A stretch of 64,000 nt of DNA, from positions 434,001-498,000 of the forward strand of contig NZ_SLVP01000002.1 in NCBI RefSeq assembly GCF_004345425.1, given 5' to 3'. Position numbers and translations under genes: made by a program. The stretch is from Paenibacillus sp. BK033 (GTDB lineage Bacteria > Bacillota > Bacilli > Paenibacillales > Paenibacillaceae). Positions within the stretch are counted from its first letter, which is position 1; each line of letters starts with the position of its first letter. Below the pieces are notes generated by a model. It searched no databases. It was not told the origin of the DNA and saw only the letters and a program-made list of their open reading frames with translations. Below are positions 52,480 through 62,970 of the stretch, in pieces.

Positions 52480-53406
52480 TTAGTACCTCCGCTTTCTCTC
52501 TTTCATTTCCGTCATAAACGTCAAATAATTCTGATGGCGGCTAGGCGCAACCGCGCCCTCCTCCACCGCCTTCAGCACGGCGCATCCCGGCTCGTGCACA
52601 TGGGTGCAGGCCCGGAATTTGCAGTCCGGCGCAAGCTCGCGCATCTCGCGGAAGCAGTACCCCAGGTCCTCAATGCCAAGCTCCGTGAAATCAAGCTGGC
52701 TGAAGCCCGGCGTATCCGCCACGTAACCGCCGCCTATCTCGACGAGTTCTACATGGCGCGTTGTATGCTTGCCCCGGCCAAGTCTGTTGCTGATTTCGTT
52801 TGTCTCGAGCTTAAGGCCCGGTACGAGAGCATTCAGCAGCGAGGATTTGCCCACGCCGGATTGACCCGCGAAGACCGCTACATGCCCTTTAAGGCGGTCA
52901 TGCAGCTCCTCGACGCCCACTCCCCGGCGCGAACTTGTTCCGTATACTTCATAGCCAATAGCCGTATAAATCCGGTTTACCGCTTCGGCGGCGGCTATCG
53001 CTGCTTTCGTCTCCTCGCCGTCCTGCTCCAAATCCTGCTTGCTTAAGCAAAGCACCGCCTCAATACCCGAATGCTCGATATGGACAAGAAATTTGTCAAG
53101 CAGCTGCAAATTCAAGGTGGGCTCCGTCACGGAAAAGACGAGGATAGCCAGGTCTACGTTGGCGACCGGCGGCCGGATCAGCTCCGAAGAACGGGGCAGG
53201 AGCGCTTCCACCGTGCCCTCGCCGTTCTCCGTCAAGGTGTACAGCACGTCATCGCCTACAAGCGGCGTTAAACCTCGCTTCTTGAATACGCCGCGAGCAC
53301 GGCATTGCACCGTCTGCTCCGGCGATTCCGCATCATGCGGCAATACGTAGTAATAACCGCTGAGCGCCTTGACGATTCTTCCCTTGGCTTCACTAGTGCT
53401 GCTCAT
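52480..53406 (-). CDS. rsgA: Ribosome small subunit GTPase RsgA (CpgA)
   Basis: About 308 residues from ATG 53406 with GGAGG eight bases upstream; ATG 53448 is not supported. The circularly permuted GTPase motifs are SKQDL (G4), [12 protein letters not shown] (G1) and DTPGF (G3), with an N-terminal OB domain and a C-terminal zinc site [14 protein letters not shown]. It assists late 30S maturation. The gene overlaps the prkC stop by 14 bases. PrkC phosphorylates CpgA in Bacillus, so the neighbourhood is meaningful. Confidence 0.95.
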   Translation of the reverse strand: MSSTSEAKGRIVKALSGYYYVLPHDAESPEQTVQCRARGVFKKRGLTPLVGDDVLYTLTENGEGTVEALLPRSSELIRPPVANVDLAILVFSVTEPTLNLQLLDKFLVHIEHSGIEAVLCLSKQDLEQDGEETKAAIAAAEAVNRIYTAIGYEVYGTSSRRGVGVEELHDRLKGHVAVFAGQSGVGKSSLLNALVPGLKLETNEISNRLGRGKHTTRHVELVEIGGGYVADTPGFSQLDFTELGIEDLGYCFREMRELAPDCKFRACTHVHEPGCAVLKAVEEGAVAPSRHQNYLTFMTEMKERKRRY

Positions 53407-55603
53407 CTGGAGTGCCTCCGTTGTCGTTGCTATCTGCCGGATCCGCATTTGCCGGCTGATCCGGGTTCTCGGTTTTCTCTGTCGGGTCGGTGCTGGTCTC
53501 CGTGTCCGTGCCGTTATTACCGTTATTGCCGTTATTGCTGTTGCCGGAGCCCGGTATGGTAAGCGAGGAGGAATTCGAGCCCTGGGCCAGCTCCTCGTAA
53601 GTGATCGTGCGCGTATCCACGAACTGGCCGTCCCGGTATACCGTCACTCTGGCTTCCGTATTTGGCGCCAAAATGACCTGCACGGGGAAGGATTGGGTAT
53701 CTTGAATTTGGCGTTTGCCCCATTCGATATCCTGACCGCGAGCATCGGAATACACAATCCGGATTTCGCTGGTTTTCCCCGCTTCGGCCGGCGATATCGT
53801 TACGTTGAACGTATGGTTCTTCGCATCCTTCGGCGGACCGGAGCTGACGCGGATCGTTATTTTCGATCCTTTAGGCACCGGATCGTTAGGCTTGAACTGA
53901 TCCTGGTCAATGACGAATCCTTTGCCTTGCGTATAGCTTGGCTCCTCCAGGATGTCGTCATCCTGCAGGACCAGCCCATTCGACTTCACGATATCCTTCG
54001 CTTCGGCAACGGTATGGCCGATCAAATTTGGCATAGGGATCGTTTCCCGTCCTTTACTCACCATAAATTTGATGGTTGCCGTCTTCGGATCAAATTCCGA
54101 GCCAAACTCCGGCGTCTGACTTATAATTGTGTCCGGATCCTGGTCGCTGAATACTGGCTCCGATGAAATCTGATCTTCAGGTACACCGAGTGCCATCAAA
54201 TCATCTTTGGCCTCCTGCAGCTGCTTACCCTTATAGTCGGCTATCTTCTCCAGTACGGCGCCGTCACTGACGGACAGCTGAATCCAAGAGCCTTCCTTCA
54301 CCCGCATGTTGGCCTTGTCCTGCTCAAAGACCTCGCCGGCAGGCACATCGCCCATAAACTCGTGAATAACGGGCTCCTTGACCCTAAGCCCGGCATCCTC
54401 GATCATAGCCCGAGCCACATCTTCCTGCTTGCCGACTACGAAAGGCACGTCCACTTCCGGCACGTCAAGCTTGTTCAGCAGAGCAAAGAAGCCCCAGATA
54501 ATCAAACCCAAAATGACCAGGGTTACCGTTACAATCGTTGTAGGGCGTTTCCAGCCTTTGGGCTTGCTGCTTGCTTTCTCATCCTTCCATTCCGCTTCCG
54601 GCTGACTGGATGCAGCCGCCGCTTTACTTGCCCGTTCAAGCGGAGCGGATGCTTCCGGGGGCGGAACAGGCGATAATTCGTACTGCGGAACGGAGCTGAG
54701 CATATCGCCCCGTATCGCAGGCATCACGCGGGTCTCATCGAGATCGCTGCCGCTCGTGAACGTCGCCTTCGGCTCGCTCAAGCGGCTTGGCTTCAGGCAC
54801 GTATCCAGGTCGTTAAGCATCTCGCGGGCCGACTGATAGCGTTCGTTCGGGTTTTTGCGCATCGCGCGCAAAATGACGTTTTCCACGCTCTGCGGGATGT
54901 GAGGGTTTACCTTCCTAGGCTCCTCGAACTCCTCCTGCAAATGCTTGAGCGCAACGCTGATCGGGCTTTCTCCGAAAAACGGAAGCTTCCCCGTCAGCAT
55001 CTGGTAGAGCACGATGCCAAGGGAGTACAGGTCGGACTTCTCTCCCGTACTGATGCCCTTGGCATGCTCGGGCGAAAAATAGTGAACCGAACCGACAACC
55101 GATCCGGTCTGCGTAATCGTTGAGGAGGTTACGGCACGGGCAATCCCGAAGTCCGTCACCTTCACTCTTCCGTTTTTGCCAATCAAGATGTTATGAGGCT
55201 TAATATCGCGATGAATAATATGATTCTGATGGGCGTGCTCCAGTGCATCGCAAATCTGCACGGCAATCCGCACCGCTTCGTCGGCCTGCAGCGGCGCACG
55301 CTCATGAATGATTTCGTTAAGATTATGACCCTCGATATATTCCATTACGATGTAGTGGGTATCCTCTTCCTGCCCTACATCGTAAATGCTGACGACATTC
55401 GGATGAGACAGAGAGGCAGCCGACTGCGCTTCTCTCCGGAATCTCCGAATAAATTCTTCGTCGTGGACGAATTGCTGTCTCAGCACCTTTACTGCGACAT
55501 TACGGTTTAGCAGAATATCGTGCGCCTTATAGACCAGCGCCATTCCGCCTCCGCCGATTCTCGTTAAAATTTCATAGCGACCACCTAATTGATGTCCGAT
55601 CAT
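53393..55603 (-). CDS. prkC: PASTA-domain Ser/Thr protein kinase PrkC
   Basis: 736 residues. The kinase (about 10-265) has GGGGMALVYKA, K39, HRDIKPHNILI and the DFG loop. A membrane helix lies near 352-375 (TIVTVTLVILGLIIWGFFAL). Three PASTA domains follow outside (VPFVVGKQEDVARAMIEDAG, IADYKGKQLQEAKDDLMALG, MPNLIGHTVAEAKDIVKSNG), then an Ig-like region and a low-complexity N/G/D/T tail. It senses muropeptides and triggers germination and growth control. It overlaps prpC by 4 bases at its start. Confidence 0.96.
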   Translation of the reverse strand: MIGHQLGGRYEILTRIGGGGMALVYKAHDILLNRNVAVKVLRQQFVHDEEFIRRFRREAQSAASLSHPNVVSIYDVGQEEDTHYIVMEYIEGHNLNEIIHERAPLQADEAVRIAVQICDALEHAHQNHIIHRDIKPHNILIGKNGRVKVTDFGIARAVTSSTITQTGSVVGSVHYFSPEHAKGISTGEKSDLYSLGIVLYQMLTGKLPFFGESPISVALKHLQEEFEEPRKVNPHIPQSVENVILRAMRKNPNERYQSAREMLNDLDTCLKPSRLSEPKATFTSGSDLDETRVMPAIRGDMLSSVPQYELSPVPPPEASAPLERASKAAAASSQPEAEWKDEKASSKPKGWKRPTTIVTVTLVILGLIIWGFFALLNKLDVPEVDVPFVVGKQEDVARAMIEDAGLRVKEPVIHEFMGDVPAGEVFEQDKANMRVKEGSWIQLSVSDGAVLEKIADYKGKQLQEAKDDLMALGVPEDQISSEPVFSDQDPDTIISQTPEFGSEFDPKTATIKFMVSKGRETIPMPNLIGHTVAEAKDIVKSNGLVLQDDDILEEPSYTQGKGFVIDQDQFKPNDPVPKGSKITIRVSSGPPKDAKNHTFNVTISPAEAGKTSEIRIVYSDARGQDIEWGKRQIQDTQSFPVQVILAPNTEARVTVYRDGQFVDTRTITYEELAQGSNSSSLTIPGSGNSNNGNNGNNGTDTETSTDPTEKTENPDQPANADPADSNDNGGTPDEQH

Positions 55604-56370
55604 CCGTTGTCACCCCCTCGATAAGCAGCGCTTTCCTCCTGAAGAAGCACGACCGTAACATTGTCGTCTCCTCCGGCTTGCAGCGCCAATTGAATGAGGC
55701 GATCCGCTTTATCATCCAATCCGAGCCCTTCCTCACGAACCGTCTGCAGCATCTCTTCGTCGCTAACCATATTGGTCAGACCGTCGCTGCACAGCAGCAG
55801 TACATCGTTATCGGACAAGACTGCGGTATAAATATCCACCTCTACTTGCGCGTCCGTGCCGACGGCGCGCGTAATCACATTGCGGCGCGGGTGATGCGCC
55901 GCTTCATCCAGGCTGATCTGGCCGGATTTGACCAGTTCGTTGACGAGAGTATGATCCTCCGTCAATTGCGCAATTCCATCTGCGGTAATGAGATAGGCGC
56001 GGCTGTCCCCGATATGCCCGATGATCAATTGCTGCTCCTTGTACAGGGCAGCAACGATCGTCGTTCCCATATTGTAGTACTGCTCGTTTCGTGATGCCAT
56101 ATCGTAGACGACGTCATTGGCCATGACAAGCGCCTGGCGAATCAGCATTTTCCCCTCTTGCATCGATAAATCCGCCTTCGACGCGCTCTTCTCGAGCATG
56201 TCTCTGAACGTATTAACCGCCAGCTGGCTCGCTACATCCCCCGCTTGATGACCGCCCATTCCGTCGGCGACAATCGCTAAAGTAATGCCGTTATCCAGCT
56301 GTCCTACCCACGAACGATCTTCGTTAATATGACGAATTCGTCCGACATCGCTTCGGTTTGCCGTAATCAA
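55600..56370 (-). CDS. prpC: PP2C-family protein phosphatase PrpC
   Basis: 256 residues. PP2C metal residues are visible: D in ADGMGGHQAGDVAS, D in HIGDSRAYL, SDGLTN, and GGDDNVTVVLL near the end. It reverses PrkC phosphorylation. The start overlaps nothing, but its stop overlaps the prkC start (ATG 55603) by 4 bases. It follows rlmN by 6 bases. Confidence 0.95.
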   Translation of the reverse strand: MITANRSDVGRIRHINEDRSWVGQLDNGITLAIVADGMGGHQAGDVASQLAVNTFRDMLEKSASKADLSMQEGKMLIRQALVMANDVVYDMASRNEQYYNMGTTIVAALYKEQQLIIGHIGDSRAYLITADGIAQLTEDHTLVNELVKSGQISLDEAAHHPRRNVITRAVGTDAQVEVDIYTAVLSDNDVLLLCSDGLTNMVSDEEMLQTVREEGLGLDDKADRLIQLALQAGGDDNVTVVLLQEESAAYRGGDNG

Positions 56371-56376
56371 CCGTGA

Positions 56377-57423
56377 TCACCTCGTCGTGGACTCCATATG
56401 TTTCGCCCTCAATTGGCCACATGCAGCCGCAATATCATGGCCTTGCTCCCTGCGGATCGTGCAATTGATTTTATTCTTTTCCAGAATGCGCTGGAATTCG
56501 AAAATGTCATTGCGCGGCGTACGAACGTAGTTCCGCTCCGGCACGTGGTTAACCGGGATCAGGTTGACATGGCACAACATGCCTTGAAGCACGTCCGCAA
56601 GCTCCTGCGCATGCTCGGCCTGGTCGTTAACCCCGCCGATCAATGCGTATTCGAACGTGATGCGGCGGCCGGTCTTTGCAATGTGATTGCGGCAGGCTGC
56701 CATTACATCCTCAAACGGGAAGCGGCGATTAACCGGCATCAGCTTGGATCTGAGCTTGTCATTAGGCGCATGGATTGAGATGGCCAGGTTGATCTGCGTA
56801 TTCTCTTCCGTGAATTTATACATGCTTGGAACGATACCGCTTGTCGAAACGGTGATATGGCGCTGGCCGATATTCAGACCCTTCTCATGAATCATAATAC
56901 GCAGGAAGGTCATGGTGGCGTCATAATTTTCGAATGGTTCGCCTGAACCCATGATAACGATGCTTGATACGCGTTCCCCGGTGGCATCCAGCATCTGCTG
57001 GGCCGTTACCACTTGCGCGACAATCTCGCCCGCGGTCAGATTGCGTTTCAGGCCGCCAAGCGTCGAAGCGCAGAACGTACAGCCGATCCGGCAGCCCACC
57101 TGCGTCGTTACGCAAATGCTGTTGCCGTAATCATGGCGCATGATAACGGTCTCGATCGCGTGGTTGTCATGCAGACCGAACAGGAATTTGACCGTGCCGT
57201 CCTTGGACTCGAATCTTGTAATCTCCGACAGCGTCACGAACTGGAAGGACTCTTCCAGCTTTTCGCGAAGCGGTTTCGGCAGATTGGACATCTCTTCAAA
57301 GCTCTTCACGCGCTTCACGTACAGCCAATCGAACAGCTGTCCGCCGCGGAAGGCCGGCTCGCCGTTCTCTTTCATCCAGTCTTGAAGCTGATCGAGGTTA
57401 TAGTCATAAATTATTGGTTTCAT
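56377..57423 (-). CDS. rlmN: 23S rRNA (adenine2503-C2) methyltransferase RlmN
   Basis: 348 residues, a radical SAM enzyme that also methylates some tRNAs at A37. The cluster motif [10 protein letters not shown] holds the 4Fe-4S cysteines; ATTEGNGD-type N-terminal region is followed by [15 protein letters not shown] and the C-terminal catalytic cysteine in [18 protein letters not shown]. In the middle of the housekeeping operon, between rsmB and prpC. Confidence 0.95.
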   Translation of the reverse strand: MKPIIYDYNLDQLQDWMKENGEPAFRGGQLFDWLYVKRVKSFEEMSNLPKPLREKLEESFQFVTLSEITRFESKDGTVKFLFGLHDNHAIETVIMRHDYGNSICVTTQVGCRIGCTFCASTLGGLKRNLTAGEIVAQVVTAQQMLDATGERVSSIVIMGSGEPFENYDATMTFLRIMIHEKGLNIGQRHITVSTSGIVPSMYKFTEENTQINLAISIHAPNDKLRSKLMPVNRRFPFEDVMAACRNHIAKTGRRITFEYALIGGVNDQAEHAQELADVLQGMLCHVNLIPVNHVPERNYVRTPRNDIFEFQRILEKNKINCTIRREQGHDIAAACGQLRAKHMESTTR

Positions 57424-57520
57424 CTTCTTATTATCACACCTGACTCTGAAATAGCGCGCCTGTTATGCCGGCGCTGATGATTTATTTTACCACAAACGCC
57501 CATGCTGAGCCACAAGGGCC

Positions 57521-58996
57521 CTACGGGCGTCTGCGGAGACGGGCAATAAAGAAGCCGTCGCTGCCGTAATGATGCGGAAGCAGCTGCGCTTGTCCGTCAA
57601 ATGAGCTGTCGACAATGCCTTTCTCGCGCAGCGGCTTAAGGGCTTCTTCCGGCCATTCGGCGTCAAGCCGGAATTCGGGATGCTCCTTCAGGAAAGCGGC
57701 CACCTGCTCTTCGTTCTCGGTGCTCTCAATCGTACAGGTGCTGTAGACCAGCGTCCCGCCAGGCTTAACCAAGTCTGCCACTGCCCCGAGCAGCCTGCGC
57801 TGAATCGCCGCGATATCGGCTACATCGCCCGCTGTTTTCGTCCATTTGATTTCCGGCTTGCGGCGAATAACGCCAAATCCGGAGCAAGGCGCGTCCAGCA
57901 GTACCGCGTCCATCGAAGCCGGAGCGAACCGCTCGCCGAGCTTGCCCGCATCTTCGGTGGTTGCCTCGATGTTCTGAAGGCCGAGACGCACGGCCTGATC
58001 GACGATAAGCTGGCGTTTGTGAGGATGAAGGTCGTTGGCATAGACCTTGCCTTTGCCGCCCATCAGTTCCGCCATATGGGTTGTTTTGCCGCCAGGCGCC
58101 GCGCAGCAATCCAATACTTGCATGCCCGCCTTAGGCTCCACAACCTCTGCGACCAGCATGGAGCTTTCGTCCTGCATCGTCCAGAGGCCTTGGCGGAAGC
58201 CTTCCGTATCGGCCAGATTGCCGCCGCGGCGAACCACGATACCGGCAGGCGCAAGCCTCGATGCTTCTGCATCGCCGCCCTGTTCGGCCAGCAGGCTCAG
58301 CACTTCGTTGCGCGTTGCGCGGAGCGGATTGACGCGGACGCTGGCATGCGGCGGCTCATTGCCCGAAGCGCAGATGGCTTCGGCCGTTTCCGCGCCGTAA
58401 GCTTTGACCCAGCGTTCAACCAGCCATTCCGGATAAGAATGCCTGACGGAGATCTGTACGACAGGGTTCTTGTCCACAATGGCGTCAACCGTCAGCTCCG
58501 AACGGTTCCGGTCAATGCTGCGAAGAATGCCGTTAACCATTCCCGAAATCCCTTGATGTCCTCTGCGCTTTGCAATGGTTACCGCCTCGTTCACCGCAGC
58601 ATGGGCCGGAATACGGTCAAGATACAGCAATTGATAGGCGCTCATGCGCAATAGCTGATGCACCCAGGGCTCCAGCTTGCGCAGCCCTTTGGCCGCAAAT
58701 TTGCCAAGCCAATGATCCAGCGTCAGCTGACGCTGGATCGTTCCGTATACCAGCTCGGTTACGAGAGCAGCGTCAGCGCGCTGCAGCTGTGCATCCTGCA
58801 GGACACGGTTGAGCTGCAGGTTGCTGTACGCACCGGTCTCCGCCACCTTCACCAGCGTATCAAGCGCAAGCTCGCGCGGCGTACGGACGCGTGCCGGGCG
58901 CTGTTCCTTGCGCCCCTCCTGTCCGGGGCCGCGGCCTTGGCCTTTTCCGCCCGGTCTCCGCTTTGACTGAGACTTTAAAGATTCCCGTTCGCTCAT
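57521..58996 (-). CDS. rsmB: 16S rRNA (cytosine967-C5) methyltransferase RsmB
   Basis: 491 residues. An N-terminal NusB-like RNA-binding domain (about 40-180, RTPRELALDTLVKVAETGAY) precedes the SAM methyltransferase: CCAAPGGKTTHMAELMGG, DAPCSGFGVIRRKPEIKW (active cysteine) and YSTCTIESTENEEQV (second cysteine). The basic N-terminus is long. It overlaps fmt by 4 bases (ATGA 58993-58996). Confidence 0.95.
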   Translation of the reverse strand: MSERESLKSQSKRRPGGKGQGRGPGQEGRKEQRPARVRTPRELALDTLVKVAETGAYSNLQLNRVLQDAQLQRADAALVTELVYGTIQRQLTLDHWLGKFAAKGLRKLEPWVHQLLRMSAYQLLYLDRIPAHAAVNEAVTIAKRRGHQGISGMVNGILRSIDRNRSELTVDAIVDKNPVVQISVRHSYPEWLVERWVKAYGAETAEAICASGNEPPHASVRVNPLRATRNEVLSLLAEQGGDAEASRLAPAGIVVRRGGNLADTEGFRQGLWTMQDESSMLVAEVVEPKAGMQVLDCCAAPGGKTTHMAELMGGKGKVYANDLHPHKRQLIVDQAVRLGLQNIEATTEDAGKLGERFAPASMDAVLLDAPCSGFGVIRRKPEIKWTKTAGDVADIAAIQRRLLGAVADLVKPGGTLVYSTCTIESTENEEQVAAFLKEHPEFRLDAEWPEEALKPLREKGIVDSSFDGQAQLLPHHYGSDGFFIARLRRRP

Positions 58997-59946
58997 GCTT
59001 CGCCACCGCCAAATACGGCGCCGTAAGATAGCCGCGCGCCCGGCAGCCAGTCCGCAATCGTCATAACCCGCTTGCCCGCGGGCTGAACCTCTAGCAGGCG
59101 GAGCAGCCCGTCACCGGTTTGTACGTCAATGCCGGAGGTGCTTGCCGCAACTACGGTACCCGGAGCAGCGGCACCGTTGCCTGCCTTGCCTTCTTCAGGC
59201 TTCGCGCATGCCCATACTTTAAACACTTCGCCGTTCAGGTATGTAAAAGCGCCTGCCATCGGAGACAATCCGCGCACTTGGTTATAGATGCTGCGCGCCG
59301 GCTTGCTCCAGTCGATCCGCTCGTCCTCGCGCGTTAAGTTAGGCGCGTACGTAGCCAGCTCGTTATCCTGGGGCTCGGCCTTCAATTCGCCTGCAATAAG
59401 GGCGGGAAGCGTGCGTCCGAGCAGTTCGGCGCCGGCAGCGCTCAGCTTCTCGAACAAAGTACCCGATGTATCCTCGTCCGTAATCGGAACTTCAACCTTG
59501 CTGATCATATCGCCGGTATCAAGACCTTCCGCCATATACATAATCGTTACGCCGGTAACCGTTTCGCCATTCATAATCGAGCGCTGAATCGGGGCACCGC
59601 CGCGGTAGCGCGGCAGCAGTGAGCCGTGCACGTTAATGCAGCCAAGCCGCGGGATGTCCAGAAGCGCCTTCGGCAAAATTTGTCCGTAAGCGGCCGTGAC
59701 AATCAGATCCGGCTGGAGCTCGGCAATGGCCGCAACCGATTCGGGGCTGCGCATTCGCTCAGGCTGAAGAACCGGCAGACCAAGCGCAAGAGCCGCTTCC
59801 TTCAGAGGAGGCGGCGTCAGCACGCGTTTGCGTCCTTTCGGGCGATCCGGCTGCGACACGGCAGCGACTACATCATAGCCCCGCTCGATCAAAAGCCGCA
59901 GAGAAGGAACGGCGAATTCCGGCGTTCCCATAAATACGATACGCAT
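58993..59946 (-). CDS. fmt: Methionyl-tRNA formyltransferase
   Basis: 317 residues. It starts RIVFMGTPEFAVPSL; the formyl-folate site is NVHGSLLPRYRGGAPIQ, with catalytic N and H in INVHGS and the D in GLDTGDM. It formylates initiator Met-tRNA. It lies 3 bases after def and overlaps rsmB, which is the usual def-fmt-rsmB order. Confidence 0.96.
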   Translation of the reverse strand: MRIVFMGTPEFAVPSLRLLIERGYDVVAAVSQPDRPKGRKRVLTPPPLKEAALALGLPVLQPERMRSPESVAAIAELQPDLIVTAAYGQILPKALLDIPRLGCINVHGSLLPRYRGGAPIQRSIMNGETVTGVTIMYMAEGLDTGDMISKVEVPITDEDTSGTLFEKLSAAGAELLGRTLPALIAGELKAEPQDNELATYAPNLTREDERIDWSKPARSIYNQVRGLSPMAGAFTYLNGEVFKVWACAKPEEGKAGNGAAAPGTVVAASTSGIDVQTGDGLLRLLEVQPAGKRVMTIADWLPGARLSYGAVFGGGEA

Positions 59947-59949
59947 TCC

Positions 59950-60435
59950 TTACTCGCCGCCTTTTCTTTGTCTTGCCGTAATGTCATACACATTTTGCGC
60001 AATATCCGTGAACAGAATACCGTTCAGATGATCGATTTCATGCTGGAAAGCAACCGCAAGGAAGCCGCTCGCCTCTACCGTAAACGGATTGCCCTCCGCG
60101 TCCTGCCCGTTTACGACGATGCGCTCGTAGCGCTTTACGTCGCCGTTCAGGTTCGGAATGCTGAGACAGCCTTCAGGACCAAGCTGTTCTCCTTCTTTTT
60201 CGACGATAACGGGATTAACCATCGAGATCAGACCTGTCTCGTCGCCGATATCCACGACAATGACGCGTTTCGAGATGCCGATCTGCGGAGCCGCAAGCCC
60301 TACGCCGTCCGCATCGTACATGGTTTCTGCCATATCCTTCAGAAGCTTTTGCAGATTGGAGTTGAATTTCGTTACTTCCTTTGCCGTCTCGCGGAGCACC
60401 GGATCGGGTTCTTTGACAATAATACGAATGGCCAT
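59950..60435 (-). CDS. def: Peptide deformylase
   Basis: 161 residues. The three metalloprotease motifs are GVGLAAPQIG, EGCLSIP and QHEIDHLNG (zinc ligands C, H, H and catalytic E). It removes the formyl group from new proteins. GGAAGG precedes ATG 60435. It lies between priA and fmt. Confidence 0.96.
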   Translation of the reverse strand: MAIRIIVKEPDPVLRETAKEVTKFNSNLQKLLKDMAETMYDADGVGLAAPQIGISKRVIVVDIGDETGLISMVNPVIVEKEGEQLGPEGCLSIPNLNGDVKRYERIVVNGQDAEGNPFTVEASGFLAVAFQHEIDHLNGILFTDIAQNVYDITARQRKGGE

Positions 60436-60468
60436 AGCCGTTACCTTCCTTTACAATCGTTATCTATT

Positions 60469-62970
60469 TTATAAAATGACTTGCGGGTCGACATCGATGC
60501 TGAACTGCACCTGCTTTGCCGGCGAGCTCTCCACAAAAGGCGCCATCGCGTGCCTTAGCAGCGCCGGTATGTCGATGTTTCCACGATATTTTATCACACA
60601 TTGAAAACGGTAGCGATCTTTCATTCTGGAAATAGGCGAGGCGACCGGTCCTAGAATGTCCATCGCCCTCGGCAGACCGCCCTCAAGCGGGCCAAGAACC
60701 CCCTCGCCTGCCGCGAGACCCCTAAGCCGCTCGGCAAACTGTTCGCTAACCGAAGACAAAAGAGGCAGCTGTTCATGCGACATCGTCACCAGAACCAGCC
60801 TGCAAAAAGGCGGATAGCCCATCACGCTCCGGTGCTTGAGCTCTTCCCGCACAAACGCGGCATAATCATGATGCTGGGCGGTAAGAATGGCGTAATGCTC
60901 TGGAGAATAAGTCTGGATAATAACCTCCCCGGGAAGATGATGGCGCCCGGCGCGTCCCGCTACCTGCGTCAGCAGCTGGAACGTCCGCTCCGCCGAACGG
61001 AAGTCCGGCAGATTGAGCGACGTATCCGCGGCTATTACGCCAACCAACGTAACGTACGGAAAATCGAGCCCCTTGGCCACCATCTGAGTGCCCAGCAGCA
61101 CATCCGCTTTCCGCTCGCCGAATTGCTTGAGCAGCTTCTCGTGCGCATGCTTCTCGGAGGTTGTATCCACATCCATCCGGATCACCCGGATCCCCGGGAA
61201 CAGCTTCGCCAGCTCTTCCTCCACCCGCTGCGTCCCCGTCCCGAAATAGCGGATATGCTCGCTGCCGCAGGACGGGCATTCCTTCGGAGCCAGCTCGGCG
61301 TGACCGCAATAATGACAGCGCAGCGCCCGCGATTTCTGATGATAGGTCAACGAAATGTCGCAATGCGGACATGCGGCCGTATACCCGCAGGAGCGGCACA
61401 TCACAAACGTCGAATAGCCCCGCCGGTTAAGCAGCAGCACCGACTGCTCGCCGCGCTCGAGCCTGTCGGCCAGCGCGGCATGCAGCTTGCGGCTGAACAT
61501 CGAGCGGTTGCCGTCCTGCAGCTCGCCGCGCATGTCAATGACTTGAACCGGCGGCATCGGACGGCTGCCGACCCGCTCCGGCATGGGCAGCAGCGCCGAT
61601 TCCTTGCCGGGCGCAGGCTGGCGGCTGGCGGCGGCGAACGATTCCAGCGACGGCGTCGCGGAGCCCAGCACAACCGCGGCCCCATGCTGCCTGGCGCGTC
61701 TTACGGCGACATCCCGCGCATGGTATTTCGGGCTCTCCTCCTGCTTGTAGGAGGATTCATGCTCTTCATCAATAATAATAAGCCCAATCCGCTCAAAAGG
61801 TGCAAAGATCGCCGAGCGGGCGCCAATGGCGACCTGTACGCGGCGGCTCCGGATTTTGCGCCACTCGTCGTAACGCTCGCCGTTCGACAACCGGCTGTGC
61901 AGCACGGCGACGGCTTCGCCGAAGCGCCCCTTGAACCGCTCCACCATCTGCGGAGTGAGCGAAATTTCGGGAACGAGCACAATCGCCTGCTTGCCTAATT
62001 CCAGACAATGCTGAATGGATTGCATATAGACCTCTGTTTTGCCGCTCCCCGTAACGCCATGAAGCAGCAGCACCTGCGGCTCGCCGCGGCTTACCGTGCC
62101 CGCAATCCGTTCATACACGTCCTGCTGGCCGGGCATAAGGGGTAGCGGCTGCGTCCGCTGGAAATCCCGCCCTGCGTACGGATCCCGTTCCTGCTCGACT
62201 TCATGCAGGCCAAGCAGGCCCTTGTCCGCGAGCGCACGGACGCTGGCAGGCGAACCGCCTGCTTCCGCCAGCAGCGCTTGCAGCGGCATGGCCTCGCCGC
62301 GCTCCAGCATGAAGGCGAGCAGCTCGCGCTGCTTCGCGGCCCGGGCCGGGAAGCTCTCCAGCGCTTCGCGCGCCGCTGCTTCGTCATCCGGCGGGAACAC
62401 GGTCAGCACCTTGCGAATCGCCAGACGGTCCCGGATCGAAGTCTGCTCCTGCAGCAGCCCGTCGCGGAGCGCTTCCTTAATAGCCGCCGAATGCTCCGGA
62501 TACCGCTGCTGCAGCGTCTCCAGCTTAAGCTGCTTCTGCCTGCCGATCCACGTCAGCATCTCCTCCGGCAGCAGCGCCGTCAGGCCATAGTCCTCCGCCG
62601 TATAATCCGGATCCTCGTTCAGGCTGATATACCTTTCCGCTTTCCCTTTCAGAGCGGCCGGAATCATGGCTTGCAGCGCTGTCGTCCAAGAACAGCAATA
62701 CTTGTCGCTCATCCATTTGGCCAGCTCGATCAGATCGGGCAGCAGCGGCGGAACCGGATCGAGCAGCTCGGATACGGCCTTCAGCTTCATGGGATCCACG
62801 TCGGCCGTCTCCGCAAGCTCAATGACAAAGCCCTGCAGGACCCGGGGACCAAAAGGAACGCCTACCCGGCTGCCGACCTCAATCCAGCTCTCCATGCCGG
62901 GCGGTACTTTATAGTCAAACGGCCGGTCCGTCTGGCGGCTCGGCACGTCTACGATCACTTTGGCAATCAT
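60469..62970 (-). CDS. priA: Primosomal protein N' (replication restart helicase PriA)
   Basis: 833 residues. An N-terminal DNA-binding domain (AKVIVDVPSRQTDRPFDYKV) is followed by helicase motifs GVTGSGKTEVY and IIDEEHESSYK. Zinc is bound by CRSCG, CPHC, CHYCG and CPSCG. It restarts collapsed forks by loading the replicative helicase. It overlaps coaBC by 4 bases. Confidence 0.96.
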   Translation of the reverse strand: MIAKVIVDVPSRQTDRPFDYKVPPGMESWIEVGSRVGVPFGPRVLQGFVIELAETADVDPMKLKAVSELLDPVPPLLPDLIELAKWMSDKYCCSWTTALQAMIPAALKGKAERYISLNEDPDYTAEDYGLTALLPEEMLTWIGRQKQLKLETLQQRYPEHSAAIKEALRDGLLQEQTSIRDRLAIRKVLTVFPPDDEAAAREALESFPARAAKQRELLAFMLERGEAMPLQALLAEAGGSPASVRALADKGLLGLHEVEQERDPYAGRDFQRTQPLPLMPGQQDVYERIAGTVSRGEPQVLLLHGVTGSGKTEVYMQSIQHCLELGKQAIVLVPEISLTPQMVERFKGRFGEAVAVLHSRLSNGERYDEWRKIRSRRVQVAIGARSAIFAPFERIGLIIIDEEHESSYKQEESPKYHARDVAVRRARQHGAAVVLGSATPSLESFAAASRQPAPGKESALLPMPERVGSRPMPPVQVIDMRGELQDGNRSMFSRKLHAALADRLERGEQSVLLLNRRGYSTFVMCRSCGYTAACPHCDISLTYHQKSRALRCHYCGHAELAPKECPSCGSEHIRYFGTGTQRVEEELAKLFPGIRVIRMDVDTTSEKHAHEKLLKQFGERKADVLLGTQMVAKGLDFPYVTLVGVIAADTSLNLPDFRSAERTFQLLTQVAGRAGRHHLPGEVIIQTYSPEHYAILTAQHHDYAAFVREELKHRSVMGYPPFCRLVLVTMSHEQLPLLSSVSEQFAERLRGLAAGEGVLGPLEGGLPRAMDILGPVASPISRMKDRYRFQCVIKYRGNIDIPALLRHAMAPFVESSPAKQVQFSIDVDPQVIL